DNA of 64,000 nucleotides from Malus domestica (lineage: Eukaryota; Streptophyta; Magnoliopsida; Rosales; Rosaceae). Where the stretch lies: the NCBI RefSeq assembly GCF_042453785.1, contig NC_091668.1:11366001-11430000 (forward strand), read 5' to 3'. The notes below the pieces were generated by a model, which searched no databases, was not told where the DNA came from, and saw only the letters and a program-made list of their open reading frames with translations. This document shows, in pieces, positions 11,240 through 23,002 of the stretch (positions within the stretch are counted from its first letter, which is position 1; each line of letters starts with the position of its first letter). Made by a program: the position numbers and the translations under genes.

Positions 11240-14200
11240 GTGCACCTCATGCAACATGTCGACTACCATCCTCAATCGGAATGCAGGGATGTTTTAAGGC
11301 TTAATAAGATCGAGGGGAAGGCCGGCAGACAAGAACTCTATGACTTTTAAAGTGAAAATCCCGCAGTCCCCCTATGCTACCAACAAGTTTCAAAAACATT
11401 TCACACATAATTAAATCATTTAACTTAACTAACAATTTAATAAATTTTTAACTGACCCGTTGTCTTGCTGTGGAGCCCTTTGACTTACAACGTTGAGCCA
11501 AGGTCCATCCTTCACCTCAATTGACATGCTTCATAGGAGATCGGGCAACACATAAGAAGTTGGAGCTAATTTTGTCGTCGTTTTTCGAGAATGCGTTGTT
11601 GATCTCAAGGAATCATACACTATGATTCTCGAAGCTTTCAAATTCATCTCCACAGCAACTCAATGGTTATCGAGGTTAAGGGGCATGTACACCCTTTCAA
11701 CATCGACCAGCCAAGACGTAGAAAATGGCTTCCTCTCCCTCCTCATTGTTTTCAAAAGGACATGTAAGAATATAGTGGACACTACAGGTTTCCCCCATGT
11801 TGATTTTTGAGTTGTCCTTTGAGTGTGGTTGCGCTCACAGTAGGTTTATACACCATCGAAGTATAAAGTAAAAGACATGTACATCAATTCTACTGCCCAA
11901 AATCACACTCAACATAACAATTGCACATATTTACATAAGTAACACATATTATGTTGAATATTTGACCAAAAACCAATCATTTGTGTTGGTGCTCAACATT
12001 GTCCCTACTATCCGAGCCTATTCGACATACTTCTAAAGGAGATACAACTGCAAATGAATATATTGCAATATAAATTTTGTAATTAAACTTTCACACCAAT
12101 ACAATCCCAACAGTATGGAAACACTACTTCAACAACAGGTTTTACGGACTTACATCAGTTGGCAGCAACCCTTCCATGTCAAAGAAGCGTCTCCAAAAGT
12201 ATGTGTCTCCAACCGTTATATTCTCCAACTGGGCAACCAGACTAACAATGTAACAAACAAAAAAACAAATTTACCGTCATCATTCTAGTCATTTACTGCA
12301 TATAAATTCCAAAGCACCATAAGCAAAACACAATGATCACTTACTTGTTACCGGCATTCTTCAATATATGAAATTGATAGTAATACTGAAGCACCTCGAC
12401 CACACAAACTAATTCGATTGCTTTAAACGCCTCTCCCCTTTGCAGAACAAGCTCAATTGGCTCACTGTCTTGGAGTTTTTCACACTTTTTGAAGTCAAAT
12501 GTCAATTTCATGTGACGCACCACTTTGTCTTCTTATTTGCCCCCTTTGGTGCCCCCAGTCTTTGCCACTGCCCTAGTGTACCAGACTTTCATCTTCGTTC
12601 CAGCATGCTCACCCTCAGGTGTGTAAATAGCAACATCATCATGATTGAACTTTGGACATCTGTGTGGTCGTGCGCTATCCTTTCTTTTACCAGTGCAAGC
12701 ATCTTTCTCCAAGACATTCCCAGTTAACAGTCTCTACAAGGTCTTGAAAACCCACTTGATCCACACCTCTCATAACCTTATTCCTTATTGATCCTTCGGT
12801 TTCCCTTACTTTGCCTTCTTCACCCCCGTTTTACCACCCTCTGATTCTTCTTTCCTTTCATAGACACCATTTCATATAGCGCCGCAGCTTTAACTGCCAT
12901 TTTTTCTTTTTTTACTTGTTCTTTACCTACTTTTTCCCCTCTTCATCATCATCATCATCTACATTTTCTTCTTCTTCTTCTTCTTGTTTTTCTTGTTTTT
13001 CTTCTTCTTTATTTACTTTTTGTTTTTCTTGCTCTTCCTCATCATCATTTTCTTCTTCTTCCTTATCCTTAACTTTATGTTCTTCTTCTTCTTTTCCCTT
13101 AACTTCCCTCCTGAATGCCTTCACCTCATTTGTCAACTTTTCCACTCTTCAACACATTCCTCTGAAAAGTATCTTTCTCGTGGGCCAAACGCCCGACTAC
13201 CACCTTCAACTCCTTAATTTGTGACTTTAAGCTGACCGACATCATTTGTATTCAAAGTTAGGGTTTCCGGCATCAAGACATTAGCATCATCGCCCCATGT
13301 CCAATATCATGAGTTCTTCTTCGCTTCACTGGGCACTATATCCTGAATCTCCACGGTCTGCCATTTTTCACCAGTCATCAAAATTACATTTCTCTAAACA
13401 AGCTTTCATAAATATACAAAATAGTTCATCATTCTTCAAACAGATATTCAAATATCTTCACAAGTCCTCATAAGTTAATAACTTTTCAAATAAGGTCATA
13501 CATCTTTACTCTCAGTTATGTACATTTCTCAAAACATGTATTCATAAACACTCGTAAACGTTCATTAGACTTCGAACAGATATTAAAATAGCTCCATAAT
13601 ACTTCATAAGTTCATAACTTTTGAAATAAGAGCATATCTATCGGCTCTTAGTTATGTACATTTGGACCTGTTCATGGATCGGTTGCTTATTCACTGTCAA
13701 CCACCGAAGAATTCTTGGGATGGCTACCGGATCAATCATCTTGCAATAGCGTAGTGGCTTCTCCAGTTGAGCAATTTTTTAGTATGCCCACACATGCACG
13801 TACACTAAATTAGTGCTCATCACAATCACAACAATTAGACCCTTATTAGTACTCAATCAAACCAATAAGTTATAACTGAAAGGCATAACTAAACCCTTTG
13901 CAGCCCCATCCAGATCTCTGCCCCCGCTTACTTCCCTTCGCTTATTCCTCTTCATCCTCCTCATGTCATTTTGCATCACCATCCCCTATTCCTCTCCCTC
14001 TCCTAGCAGTAGTAAAATAAAGGTTGTCTTGTAGCTATTCGAACAATATCACACCCCAAGAATAAGTGTTGAACCTATCCATGTCATGTACAAGGTCCAA
14101 GTACTCTAGGTTCATACTCACAGTACTCTTTGCCCTTATCAACACACCATCGGCAAAGTAAACCAACCCCATCTTCAATGCAGCATCCTCATCCTCGCAT

Positions 14201-14718
14201 TGTTTAAACGCCGTTTTAAGCTCGGCATATGTCATTGAAACCTTTTTTGTAGCTTTCTTGGGGCCAGTCTTCACTCTACCTTTCCTCTTCACAACCTTAC
14301 CTTTACCTTTATCTCTACCCTTACCCTTGCTACTCTCTCCAAGAAAACCAAACTTCTGAGGAAAATACTTAATCAATAGCCTAATGTTGGAAGGCTCAAC
14401 CTTTACATCATAGGGTTCATCACAACAAAGCCCCTTAATGAGGCAAAAGTCCTTCTTCGTGAACCTGGTGACCTCAGCCTATTAAATATGTGAGTCTGTC
14501 TATGTCCTTCACCTCTTGATTTGCCTCTCTACAAATCGACAATTCATGCACACACTCTCTAAGTGTCCAAAGTGTGAGGCCCTAAATTCAGAAAGATGTG
14601 CATCATTAAACTTGTGACGCAACACTTCTAGGACATGACTAGCTTGAGAAAGGTTGTTAACCCTTCCTCTATAAGATTCTTCATGTTTTGTTGCGAGTTC
14701 AACCCTCTGATTTTCCAT
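11240..14718 (-). pseudogene. Decayed DUF1985 + Ulp1-like (C48) cysteine peptidase gene of a Mutator-like element
   Basis: Reading on minus from 14718: a DUF1985-type N-terminus (FRASHFGHLESV, then RFTKKDFCLIKGL after two frameshifts near 14510 and 14475). Next come IKYFPQKFGFLG, a Lys/Gly-rich linker, and LALKMGLVYFADGVL-like sequence ending DRFNTYSWG near 14050. Then an acidic Glu/Lys coiled-coil segment (13145-12927). The Ulp1 domain follows: MPLNLDNH with the catalytic His codon at 11665-11663, YDSL with the Asp codon at 11614-11612, and GDCGIF with the nucleophile Cys codon at 11365-11363. The Trp after the catalytic His is now a stop (11660-11662) and other stops exist, so it is dead. 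Such genes are typical cargo of plant Mutator-like elements. In cells Ulp1 peptidases remove SUMO; transposon versions have unknown substrates. Confidence 0.8.
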
Positions 14719-15828
14719 CTCCTATACACAGAACAATACAACCATTCATCACAACCAAATTGAACAACATATACCCTAATAACAACCAAATACAACAATG
14801 TTTATCCTTGACACAACCTGTCAACAAATTATCATATCTATGCATTTACTTGACACATCTTGTAAACAAATTATCATAGCTATACATCTACTATGAACTT
14901 ACTTTCATGAGTTAAGAAATAAAAAATTAATTCATAAAATTAACAAAGACTCTTTGACAAAAATCATTCCCAAGTGAACAATATATATTCAACCAAACAT
15001 ATTGAAGCACATATATCTTGCACACAACCTGTCAACCACAGTTCATAAACTTACATCTCACTAAATTTTTCGATAACTTTCACATCAACTAATTTCATCA
15101 ACCCAGTTGCATAATTAACCATAAACCCTAAAAAATATATACAATTTTACATACATAAAATTATTTTCTGGGGTTCCAAATTTCCAAACTCACCAAATTT
15201 CAAATTTAGTATTCGGAATCAAGTTTGTTGTCAAGTTTTGCAGAAACAACCACTCTGAACCTACTCCAATCAAGGAACCACCGGATTTTTCCCGTGTAAA
15301 CAATTGCTAACCCTCAAACCAAATATGGCTGAATGTCGAACTGCATTGAGCCCGGAGACAACAACCACACCAATACTCTGACTGGATTTCAAAATGAAAT
15401 TTTTTTTTAATGCTACCAAAGTTTTTGAATGAACACGATTACGAGGTTAGAAGGAGATTTTTAAGAGGAGAAGAAATTTTTCTGGTTTCAATTGTTGCTT
15501 CTGATTTGAACTGTTGTTTTCATGGGAGGGAGGGGGAAAGTTTAATTCCCTATTTTTTAAATTCTCGCAGGTACCGTTTTCATTAACTTATGGGCCTTTC
15601 TCAACCCAGTTTGACACTAAGTCATTTATGATGGATTCGTTTTCAACCGCTTAAATTTAATCATACGAACCCCATTTCGTCTACACGTACTGTCTACAAA
15701 GCTCTGTTTGCACCTTAGCATTGTTCCTATCCTGATTGAAATATAGGGTCGATCTAATGGACTATAGTATGTCCATCAAGTCTAAGCACTTTTTATAGGC
15801 CTATTATTATCAACCTTTCTTTTTCGAG
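14719..15828. other. 5' flank of the Ulp1-like pseudogene; possible transposon terminus
   Basis: No gene seen. The stretch to about 15,540 would be leader/promoter of the Ulp1-like unit. A purine/pyrimidine-asymmetric, GC-richer segment around 15,520-15,620 could be a terminal region of the element, but I cannot find the matching inverted copy. Confidence 0.35.
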
Positions 15829-15992
15829 GAATGCTAAGGGATCATCTAAAAATGGGACTCTTTATGAGCTTTTGATCGTCTCACAGTTTAACGTTAATAT
15901 CTATGTTAACATTATAAAATTTTGTGCCAAAAGCATGAGGTGGCTGAGAACCCATGTAAAGTCACACTTTTGAGAAAGTTCCCTTAGCATTT
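15829..15992. mobile_element. Short MITE (~164 bp)
   Basis: Left end GAATGCTAAGGGATC; the reverse complement of the right end is AAATGCTAAGGGAACT. A matching pair of roughly 15-bp inverted termini encloses AT-rich DNA without coding capacity. Flanking pyrimidine-rich sequences are similar on both sides (TTCTTTTT) but I cannot fix a duplication. Confidence 0.6.
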
Positions 15993-16167
15993 CTCTTCTT
16001 TTTATATTGGTAAAGAGAATATCAATGATCATTCTAACAATGATGTATAAGATAGTAAGTGTTACCACCACTTAAAGTTTATGAGCAAAAATGCACCCTA
16101 AATATTTGCTCATTATTCATGCATGATATCAAAAACCAATCTCATACATTGGATTTCTTTTTCCCAT

Positions 16168-19048
16168 TTATGACACACCCCGACCTGGAATGTCCATTAG
16201 GACTTCGAATCGAGTTGTGTTGGCCGACACTAAAAAGATGACGAAACCATAAAGTGTGATGATGATGAAAATATGAATAAATTTGAACCTAAGAGTGCCT
16301 AAATACCAGAGTGCGCTGGTAAGCGGGCATGAACCCATTCACACGTGATACAGAGCATAAGTAAGGTACAGTAAGGTAGGATAATGATTATACCAACATA
16401 AGAAGCCACCTGTACTGGGGAGTGCTATGAATCCTCGTCGATACAGAAATTTTGCTACTAGAACCTGGAGGGGTGCAAAATAGAAAATGTGAGTGGGCGA
16501 AAACAAAGATTTTCATAAATCATTCACTTATCAAAAGTAATAACCCCTCGTCATAAAACCTATATAAGTTCCCAGAAAATCGAACACATATCTATAACAA
16601 AACCATGCTCGGAATAGTAACATCCATATGTATGCTATGCTTAATATCTCAACATAATGAAATAAGTACACTAGTTGAAATAAATCCATGAAGAGTAACA
16701 TGTCAGCCGAATCTACCTCTTGTGGCCTGTACGGCTCACCTATAGCTTATCAAATATCTCTGCACATGAGTCAGAACCACTTCTAGTGGTCTATACGACA
16801 GGCTGGGTGTAAATAAGTACGCTCAAGTGCTATGATCAAGTGAAGGCTGTGCATATAATCATGGATCACCTGTGAGTTGGAACCACTTATAGTGGTCTGT
16901 ACGACAAGACTATGTACCTTACTTGGATCCAAGGTGAGCGTATGGTGCGGGAGGTGAACATCACGTGAAGGACTGTGCCCTAACCATAGGCGGGAGCACT
17001 AACACCGGGGTGTAGGTTTATGAGCTCTCAATGCATCTAACTTGGCATGAACGACTCATAGGCAACTTGTACGACGGTGTCGGAGTTGCTTAAAACATAA
17101 ATGTAGTCATGCCATAACTCAATCATTTCAACTAATACCATGAACTCACCTGAACTTACCTGTGCGTCATGCGTTCACCTTTGCATTTCAATGCATTCAC
17201 AATAATTATGCATAAGTAATATACATATGGATATGCCATAATGAAATCTGAAATTCAACCATGTCATAGTATTTCCAAATATCTATACATATATATATAT
17301 ATATGTATGTATATATAATATGGCATAAAACATATAAGCTGTAACGCCCCACTTCGAACTATTACTTTCGGGAATAAGACAAACTAAACACTAGTTTAAT
17401 TAACTGTCATTACTTACTATTTTTCACTTCAATTCCTCGATTCCTCACAAATTGATTTATGACCAACATTTAACCACTAAAACATAAGGTTAAATATCAC
17501 ACTTTCCACCAATGTCCTTCACCTTGTTGGCATAAAACGTATAAGCTGTAACGCCCCACTTCGAACTATTACTTTCGGGAATAAGACCAACTAAACACTA
17601 GTTTAATTAACTGTCATTACTTACTATTTTTCACTTCAATTCCTCGATTCCTCACAAATTGATTTATGACCAACATTTAACCACTAAAACATAAGGTTAA
17701 ATATCACACTTTTCACCAATGTCCTTCACCTTGTTCAATTCCCCAAACAAGGCTTTTGTCTCAATTATTTAATTTCACTTATTGTATGATTGCATCTAAC
17801 ATCTCGTTAGACTGCCTGCGTGCCTAAACAAGGATCAAACCATTCGTAGTTCGTATTTCTAAAATTCAACCCAAATCCAAATATCTTCATTTAATCCAAC
17901 ATATACTACAATCGTATCAATGTTCAAACCACAACAGTTAAGTCTCAAAAGTATAATTAGATTAACGAAATTCGCATAAAACACAATGTCGGCTCCTTGG
18001 CCATGTGCCGCCGCACCAGCTGCTGCGGGTGGCAGTCGGCAGCCCCGGCTCGCCGGAAAATTCAATTATTTCTAAAAATTCTCAAAAATTACAGAAATGA
18101 AGATCTCAAAAAGTAGAGCAACCTTTATTCTTGCGGCCAAGGTCAATTTGGCCGAAAAACACCTCAAACTGGCCACGAACCGCCGGAAACCCTTGTTTTG
18201 GGTGTGATTTGATTCGACCTCCAAATTCACTCCAACGCCTCAAACATAGCTTGGCCTTTGATCTTGGGGTGGAGAGAAGCCTAGTGGTGGTGTGGTGATC
18301 AAAATTACATTTGAATTTGGGTGGATCGCCACCACGAACTGCGCACCCCCCCATAAGGGTGTATACTATTTCAAGGCTAAATTCTCTCAAATTTGGGGTG
18401 GAATAGGTAGAGGGAGGGTCCTAGATTGTTTCCCAGGTGGTTAGGTGGTTTAGATTGTCGAAAAAATGGTAGAAAATCGCCAGAAATAGAAAGATCCGGG
18501 TCGGGTCCGACGGTTATACGGGTCGGCCCAATTTCCTCCTCTTCTTCCTCCCTCTTTTCCCCTCCTATTGGTCAGTTTCCCTCCTTTCTTCTTCCTGATA
18601 GGGCAGCAGCCTTTTCCACTTCTGTCCTCCGATTGGGCAGCTCTGCCCAATCCCTTTTTCTCCCCCTCCTATTTCACCAGCTACACCCACATATATCATA
18701 AAAAATCATTTTCGTAATACTAATAAAATATAGTGTAAGATAATTAAAATAGTGATGTGTTCCAAATACTTTCGGGTTTGTAACTCAACAAAACTTTAAC
18801 CGTAACTCCAAATTCACTTCTACTCGTACCTTCACGTCCATAAGATCGAGCTCTATCCAAATATGTCAAGAAACATGACAAAATATACGAGAATCACATA
18901 CGTCCTCGAAAAATCACACTTTGCCCCTAGGGTATTTCCGTAATTTCATGTATTAAAATTATAAAACCATAACTTCCAGGTACGGACTGTTACAATTTAT
19001 ATCCCAACCCAATCTTGTAGCGGTGAATCTTTAGCAGGGTGTGACATA
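16168..19048. mobile_element. Large repeat with inverted TGACACACCC termini (possible long LTR or non-autonomous element)
   Basis: The segment starts TGACACACCCCGACCTGG and ends ...CAGGGTGTGACA, whose complement is TGTCACACCCTG, so the termini are a short inverted repeat of TG...CA type. Inside are repeated motifs of the form AACCACTTNTAGTGGTCTRTACGAC (about 16,765 and 16,885; a variant near 16,720), a TA-rich stretch (17,288-17,310), a 207-bp tandem duplication, and a GC-rich block (18,000-18,660). No polyprotein is encoded. No target-site duplication was found, so class and exact borders are uncertain. Confidence 0.45.
17321..17734. repeat. 207-bp near-identical tandem duplication
   Basis: Copy 1 is 17321-17527 and copy 2 is 17528-17734. 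Both start TGGCATAAAAC and contain GTAACGCCCCACTTCGAAC; they differ at only a few positions. The copies abut directly, which indicates a recent tandem duplication within the larger repeat. Confidence 0.9.
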
Positions 19049-19284
19049 CCACAACTCTCTCACAGGGATGAGATTAACGTGAGATTGAGTGAGGCCAAAT
19101 ATAATTAGCACAAGAGGTTCATATTTTTGTGATATTAACTAGACCATCCATGTGATTCATGTAGTTTAACCGAAGATTTTCTCATTTTATAGAGCTAGTA
19201 ACTTCGCTTTGCCCTTGGAACTGCTATTAGCACTAAATGTCGTCATATATTTCTCACTTTGTTCTAAAAAATTTCAGTGTCAAT

Positions 19285-19991
19285 CAGTGGCGGATCCAGG
19301 AAAAAATGTTTATGGGGTCATAGCGCGCGCAACGCGAAATTTTTTTTTAGCCTCGTTTGGTACTTCGGACTGTATTGACTATTTCAGTCGGATAAGATAA
19401 ATAGTCGTCGGATAGTACTAACTCCATTAGTCGGGCGTTTGGTGCAGTGTCGAATTAATTTGTGCATGGAACAATAATAAAGTATAGGGACTGACCCAAG
19501 ATTCTGGCATAAATCACATCATAATTCGTTTATGTGGATTCATGCAAGTAAGTTTCACTTAAACTTCCTCTTTTATTGTCTTGTTACTGGCGTATCCAAA
19601 TTTTTGCTTTCCCTGACAGCTTGATGTTTCAAATTAATTTCCGTATCTTCTTAATGTTCTTGTTCTCATATAGCACTCCTCCAACCCCTATCATTTCTTT
19701 ATCAGAAAGACCAATTAAACTGGATAGAGTTATAAAAAGTAGCATGTATAAATATCATTCACTTGACAAAAACAGGCATGCAACCAAGCACACAACCAAG
19801 CTCATTTGAGTGGGCTGCTTCTTCTTCCTCTTCCTGCCCAGTTTTCGTTCAGGGCTTTTGTCGAACAGTTGGCGTGCCTCCGACCCCGACGACCCCAGCT
19901 CCAAGAGGTCGCATATGGGAGCTTCAAGGTTGTTTCCATGGTTTCCAAGGGGTCGTGCGACCCCGACGACCCCACTGTGGATCCGCCACTG
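19285..19991. mobile_element. hAT-type MITE (707 bp) with perfect 8-bp TSD
   Basis: Left terminus CAGTGGCGGATCCAGG; the reverse complement of the right terminus is CAGTGGCGGATCCACAG. The host octamer GTGTCAAT is duplicated at 19277-19284 and 19992-19999. GGGGTC/GACCCC motifs are subterminal on both sides. The CAGTGGCGGANCCA terminus with an 8-bp duplication is characteristic of plant hAT elements. The inner sequence has no transposase. The right end lies only about 160 bp upstream of the PTRHD1-like start codon, so the element probably sits in that gene's promoter. Confidence 0.88.
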
Positions 19992-20148
19992 GTGTCAATA
20001 GCAATTCTGGAAAAAAAGAGGGAAAAAAAGCCTTAATTTAAATTTTAGAAAAAAGAAATTTAATTGGTAATTTAAAAAAAATAAAAAAATAAAAAAAATT
20101 GCATAAAGTAGGACAGTGTGGAAGGATGCTCCAACGTGTAATTATATC

Positions 20149-21245
20149 ATGGCGTGTATACTCGCGCCACTTCGTCCCACCTCACTTTCACTTTCAGTCC
20201 CTCGAATCAGATTTGGGGCCAAACCTCCATCCAACGCGGCCCCCGCCCCGATTCGACTCATCCGAAATTCGATGAGTCAACCAGCCGCCGAGGCCAATCC
20301 GGACATCCCAAAATCCGACACCACGGACGTCCTGGTTCAGTACGTCGTGCTCCGGCGAGACATAATCGACACGTGGCCGACGGGCAGCGTGGTCACACAG
20401 GGCTGCCATGCCTCCGTATCCGCCATTTGGTCCCACAAAGACGATCCCATCACCCTCCAGTACTGCAGCCCAGAAAACATCGATTCTATGCATAAGGTAA
20501 ATCCAAAAGCTTGAATTTTTGAAAAAAATTGGAGTTTTGTAGGGCTTAACAGTTTTAGATTTCTGGGTTTTGGTTACGAATGTGGAATGAAGGTGTGATT
20601 CTTAGTAGTTCTGATTGTTATTTTATCAAAGCGATATTCTAATTTAATCTAAACTAGCTCGAAGCCGTATTCTAATCTAATATAAACTAAGCAGAAGGGG
20701 TTCGAACTTTGAGGTTAATGTTACATGTCTTCATTTTTTAGAAGGGTTTTAAGCCTATACCATGAATTTTGTCCACTTGGGCCCACAAAATGTATGAAAT
20801 TCTTTGTGCTACAGCATAAAGTTACAGTCTTTACAGAGTTAAATATGTAGGAAACTGTAGATAATATGAGGTTGCATAGTTTAAAGTTAATGTTCGTTCA
20901 ATTGGGTCACTGAGATTTCTGCCAAATTTGTGTTGTTAGTTTTACTGGGAGTTTTCTTGTGAATCAGTTAACTGGGTTTTGAGAATTTACTTATTTACTG
21001 TTGTTTTTACTTGGTACTGATTGTTGAAAATTTGATTACAATGTCCTTGTGAACTTTTGCAGGTTACCCTTGAGGTGAAGGGAGAACCCCAGATAGTGAA
21101 TTTGTCAGAGAAGCTCAAAGCAGGTGGCATAGCACACAAGCTCTGGATTGAACAACCCGAAAACTTCCCAACTTGTCTCGCAACAAAGCCATACCCGAAA
21201 TCCGTGGTATCCGCATATTTTAAAAAGTTGAAACTCTGTAAGTGA
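20149..21245 (+). CDS. PTH2-type peptidyl-tRNA hydrolase, PTRHD1-like
   Basis: Two exons, 20149-20496 and 21063-21245, with a 566-bp GT-AG intron after His-Lys. The conserved body runs from VLVQYVVLRRDIIDTW through TQGCHASVSAIW and GGIAHKLWIEQPEN to the C-terminal FKKLKLCK, matching the PTRHD1 branch of the PTH2 fold. PTH2 enzymes recycle peptidyl-tRNA; for PTRHD1 itself the activity is less certain. Three in-frame ATGs exist: 20116, 20149 and 20272. I chose 20149 because the resulting 41-residue extension is rich in Ser/Arg/Pro without acidic residues, as in an organelle transit peptide (176 aa). Starting at 20272 gives a 135-aa cytosolic form. Both may be used. Confidence 0.88.
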
Positions 21246-21939
21246 TGTTATTGTCATCCTCATTAGTGCACAGCCATGAATTGATTTGTATACGACTTTC
21301 AAGCATAATGTGTTCGTTTATGAATTGGATCTTAATCCTTTTCGGTTTTGCTTCCCCTTTATGTTAAATGTGTTGGAATACAGTTGATTAGCATGTCACA
21401 GTGTTCCTTTGTGTTATTTAGCGCAAGAAGTACCCAAGATTTTTGTTTTATACAAAGAAAGTAAATTTGGCCTATGCATTTCGATATAATCCTAATGCAG
21501 GGCTATACCATGGGACTCTGTTTCGTGTTTGCCCTTATGATTTAGCAATTTGAAACTTTAGAGGAATGAACTTAGGAAGAACAGATTTCTCCCTTATGAG
21601 CTTGGATATCCTCTTTGGTCCATAAGATTCAACGATTTGAAGACTTTAGACAGACTTCTCTCTGCCGGTTTTAGTTGGAAGGAATGTCCGGAAGAGAAAC
21701 CATGAAACTGGGGTTGTAGATAACTAAGACACATACCATTCTTAATTGGTTAAGAGGTAAAATCTAGAGGGGCGGTTCAATTCAGTTCGGAAATTTAGAA
21801 AGAACACAAGAACGAAGCATGTATATGTAAACAGAGTCTGTCATTTTGTTGTTTCAGTAACAATAAAATGTCACACTATATATTTTGTTATATATACAAA
21901 ATCTCAAACTGCAATCTCTCTACATATCATGTGAGTTTA
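21246..21939. other. Intergenic space between convergent genes
   Basis: Holds the 3' UTR of the PTRHD1-like gene on + and, at the right end, the 3' UTR of the zinc-ribbon gene on -. No further gene or repeat recognised. Confidence 0.5.
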
Positions 21940-22170
21940 TCATTGCACGACCAATTTTCTAGTGCACAAGCTGCAGTAGAACTTGCGCTTGGTCCTCCAA
22001 TACAGCGGAAGGAAGCAAAACCTCCAGTTGCTCTCAACATCCATGGCTTGCACCATTCCTCCACAGTAAGGGCATGCCCCCGGTGCCGGTTGCCTTGATA
22101 GCACCCTCTCTTCTTCATCACACACGAACACCAAACACATTATGGAATATCCTTCTTCCTTTAACCTCAA
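21940..22170 (-). CDS. Small plant zinc-ribbon protein (76 aa or 66 aa)
   Basis: Single-exon minus-strand gene. The protein has two Cys pairs, CPYC and CSLC, about 30 residues apart with aromatic/basic residues between (WRFCFLPLYWRTKRKFYC), consistent with a zinc-ribbon fold. It ends RKLVVQ. I recognise this as a conserved small plant protein of unknown function; similar entries are sometimes mislabelled as methionyl-tRNA synthetase. The first ATG (22170) gives MRLKEEG...; the ATG at 22140 gives MCLVFVCDEE, which matches my recollection of the family start better. A TATA box at 22307-22314 lies about 140 bp upstream, so both starts would be in the transcript. Confidence 0.75.
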   Translation of the reverse strand: MRLKEEGYSIMCLVFVCDEEERVLSRQPAPGACPYCGGMVQAMDVESNWRFCFLPLYWRTKRKFYCSLCTRKLVVQ

Positions 22171-22306
22171 GGCTTCCGGCTTCGCTTGCTCCTCTGCCTG
22201 TCTGCCTTCCTTTCTTTCCTATCTTGGGTTTCTGCTTCGTGATTTGTTCGCAGTGGTCGGAAACTGAAACTGTTGTTTGCTGGCATGCGAGGTGCAAGGC
22301 AATTCC

Positions 22307-22314
22307 TATTTATA
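22307..22314 (-). promoter_or_regulatory. TATA box of the zinc-ribbon gene
   Basis: TATAAATA on the minus strand, 137 bp before the ATG at 22170. The implied transcription start near 22,280 gives a leader of roughly 110-140 nt. Confidence 0.55.
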
Positions 22315-22324
22315 CAGAGAGATA

Positions 22325-23000
22325 GGGAACTTTCCTGGAAAACGTAGCTTAATCTGGAAGCTTGGAATGCAGGTCCAAATGGTTATGCAAAAACCGCGTA
22401 TCTAGAAGATTCCAAACCCCAGAGGTTACGAACAATTTACATACGATAAGAACTTTATGTTATATCTATCTATCTAGATATATATGAGTTGATTCTTTCC
22501 TTCTTCTGCATCCCTTATTTTCCTCAATGCGTGTCAACAATTGTGACTTCCCTTTTCTGACATGAGCGAAAAAGAAAATAAAGCATCAGAAAATGCTAGA
22601 ATTGGTCGCGCATGGCTAAACTCGACTGATTGTAGCACTCGTCCCATTAGGGTCCCTTTGTTACGTCAAAGGAATGTATGATTTTTAGAGAAACAGATTC
22701 ATATACCTTCATCACCTTCGTCGATCCCACTAATTTAATATTCTTGTGCACATAAAGCGACGGGATATTGTGGTCACACTGCTTTTTCAAAACAGCATGA
22801 TGCTTGTCAACTATGAATCAATTCAAGTGGGTCCTTCACAATCTTTTTAAAGATTTTTGGCTTTAATTGGATTGCTGTAAATTTTCCACCCAATAATTAA
22901 AAGCATGAAAAAGATGTTGCAGCTCTCAAAGCGCCTGGGACAATCTGAAACCGCTCAAAACACAGCAACTAACCAAATTATTAGTTGATTCAACTTTTCA
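22325..23000. other. Upstream region of the zinc-ribbon gene; no other gene seen
   Basis: AT-rich promoter/intergenic DNA with a short TATC/TA-rich stretch near 22,463-22,483. No coding sequence recognised. Confidence 0.5.
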
Positions 23001-23002
23001 TC

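Noticed and set aside
12916-13224. Ser/Phe-rich ORFs on + opposite the acidic coil
   Set aside because: Antisense shadow of the Glu/Lys-rich segment of the DUF1985-Ulp1 relic.
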